From: Phycisphaerales bacterium
GTDB lineage: Bacteria > Planctomycetota > Phycisphaerae > Phycisphaerales > UBA1924
Assembly (NCBI GenBank): GCA_035627955.1
Contig: DASPKU010000005.1
Span: 1 to 60,319 of the forward strand
DNA: 60,319 nucleotides
Reading direction: 5' to 3'
The notes beneath the pieces are model-generated. The model saw only the letters and a list, made by a program, of their open reading frames with translations, was not told the DNA's origin and did no database searches. Shown here one piece after another: positions 59,210 through 60,319 of this stretch; position 1 is the stretch's first letter, and each line of letters begins with the position of its first letter. Position numbers and translations under genes: made by a program.

Positions 59210-59239
59210 GGGCTCGCCGCAGGGCGGGCCCTTTTTTTT
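59210..59239 (+). terminator. Rho-independent terminator
   Basis: A nine-bp stem with one G-T pair, 59210-59218 with 59223-59231, four-base loop, then eight Ts (59232-59239). It ends the tagged-protein transcript 27 bases after the stop. Confidence 0.92.
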
Positions 59240-59423
59240 CATCCCAGCCCGGCGGGGGCCCGGTTTGTATGTGAAACTAGGACGTACTTCCGGCCAGTTG
59301 GGGCCGGGAACTGTTCCACCCGCCTGATCCGCCGCCCCGGCGCGGCATCGGCGGACACCATTGGCCGATATTCAGACTGGGCCGCCGCTCAACCCGCGGC
59401 GTACGTCGGAGGGAGTTCACTTC

Positions 59424-60179
59424 ATGAAGGGCATCATCCTCGCCGGTGGTCTGGGCTCGCGTCTGCGCCCCCTCACCTTCGTCACCAACAAGCACCTCCT
59501 CCCGGTCTACGACCGGCCCATGATCTACTACCCCATCCAGTGCCTGCTCAACGCGGGCATCCGTGACATCCTCATCGTCACCGGCGGCGAGCACGCGGGC
59601 GACTTCCTCAAGCTCCTCAAGAACGGCAAGCACCTGGGCTGCCGCCACCTCGAGTACACCTACCAGGAGGGCGAGGGCGGCATCGCCGACGCCCTCAAGC
59701 TCGCCGAGGACTTCGCCGACGGCGACAAGGTCTGCGTCGTGCTGGGCGACAACATCATCGAGGGCAACATCAAGCGCGCCGCCGGCGACTTCTTCACCCA
59801 GCCCTCCGGCGCCAAGATCCTCCTCAAGGAAGTCCCCGACCCCGAGCGCTTCGGCGTCTGCCGCTTCGAGGGCGAGCCCGGCGTCGGCCGCATCGCCGAG
59901 ATTATCGAGAAGCCCAAGAAGGCTCCCAGCAACTTCGCCGTCACCGGCATCTACTTCTACGACAACACCGTCTTCGACATCTGCAAGACCCTCAAGCCCT
60001 CCGGCCGCGGCGAGCTCGAGATCACCGACGTGAACAACGAATACATCGACCGCGGGCTGATGGAGCACGACGTCATCTCGGGGTGGTGGGGCGACGCCGG
60101 CGAGTCGATCGATTCCTACCATCAGGCCTTCGACTTCGTGGCCGAGCACGGCGCCAATCGCGTCCGGGACCGGGTCTGA
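59424..60179 (+). CDS. rmlA: Glucose-1-phosphate thymidylyltransferase-like nucleotidyltransferase (RmlA)
   Basis: 251 residues. GGLGSRLRPLT (~9) is the nucleotide-binding loop, with LLPVYDRPMIYYPI, GGIADAL and VLGDNII as expected for RmlA-type enzymes making dTDP-glucose. The protein is shorter than the ~290 residues of most RmlA, like the short (RmlA2-like) forms. ATG 59424 has GGAGGGAG eight bases upstream. The next gene starts three bases after its stop. Confidence 0.88.
   Translation: MKGIILAGGLGSRLRPLTFVTNKHLLPVYDRPMIYYPIQCLLNAGIRDILIVTGGEHAGDFLKLLKNGKHLGCRHLEYTYQEGEGGIADALKLAEDFADGDKVCVVLGDNIIEGNIKRAAGDFFTQPSGAKILLKEVPDPERFGVCRFEGEPGVGRIAEIIEKPKKAPSNFAVTGIYFYDNTVFDICKTLKPSGRGELEITDVNNEYIDRGLMEHDVISGWWGDAGESIDSYHQAFDFVAEHGANRVRDRV

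Positions 60180-60319
<140 letters not shown>

Overview
This window looks like chromosomal DNA of a high-GC planctomycete, most likely class Phycisphaerae. Four things point there: a short zinc-ribbon protein with the CxxCGYDxRGL...CPECG signature common in that phylum, an exosortase beside secreted proteins ending in PLPG/helix/RRRR sorting tags, a type II secretion locus whose L component looks like a PilM-PilN fusion, and extremely G/C-rich codon use. This is inference from family knowledge; no 16S gene or other taxonomic marker is present.

Region 1 (1-3.1 kb): a small zinc-ribbon protein, csrA and a NifU-like Fe-S scaffold (both on the minus strand and the only minus-strand genes seen), then a lipoprotein whose C-terminus carries a JAMM-like HxH...SxxD signature. 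The gaps hold a 37-nt direct repeat, a heptamer tandem array and one copy of an interspersed palindrome. Region 2 (3.2-8.6 kb): four consecutive paralogues of an exported, charged, helical protein family I cannot name. Region 3 (8.6-22.6 kb): a tightly packed type II secretion operon in the order E, F, G, H, I, J, K, L (PilM/PilN-like), M, C-like, D, then a lipoprotein. The second copy of the palindrome sits in frame in the prepilin leader of the I-type pseudopilin.

Region 4 (22.7-31.2 kb): an HrpA-type helicase with an Arg/Gly-rich insert, an M48-type membrane metallopeptidase, an M20 peptidase and a class III aminotransferase. Region 5 (31.2-31.9 kb): the only large gap, with a dif-like 28-mer, an 18-bp perfect palindrome and a non-coding block that may be structured. 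Around here the + strand changes from G-rich (left) to C-rich (right) although gene direction does not change, as expected where replication forks converge.

Region 6 (31.9-60.3 kb): an exopolysaccharide/exosortase locus. It contains a secreted Fn3/beta-helix protein, a flippase, an FkbM methyltransferase, several glycosyltransferases, an O-antigen ligase/polymerase-like protein, an Alg14/Alg13-like pair, an AsnB-type amidotransferase, a nucleotidyltransferase-like/left-handed beta-helix protein, exosortase plus EpsI, a Wzz/BY-kinase-like chain-length protein, an initiating sugar transferase, a 1393-residue TPR protein, two paralogous PLPG/PSPA-tagged proteins that are candidate exosortase substrates, and the start of a dTDP-sugar pathway (rmlA, partial rmlB). 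The simplest reading is that the sugar enzymes build and export a surface glycan, and the exosortase anchors or processes tagged proteins during transit to the surface.
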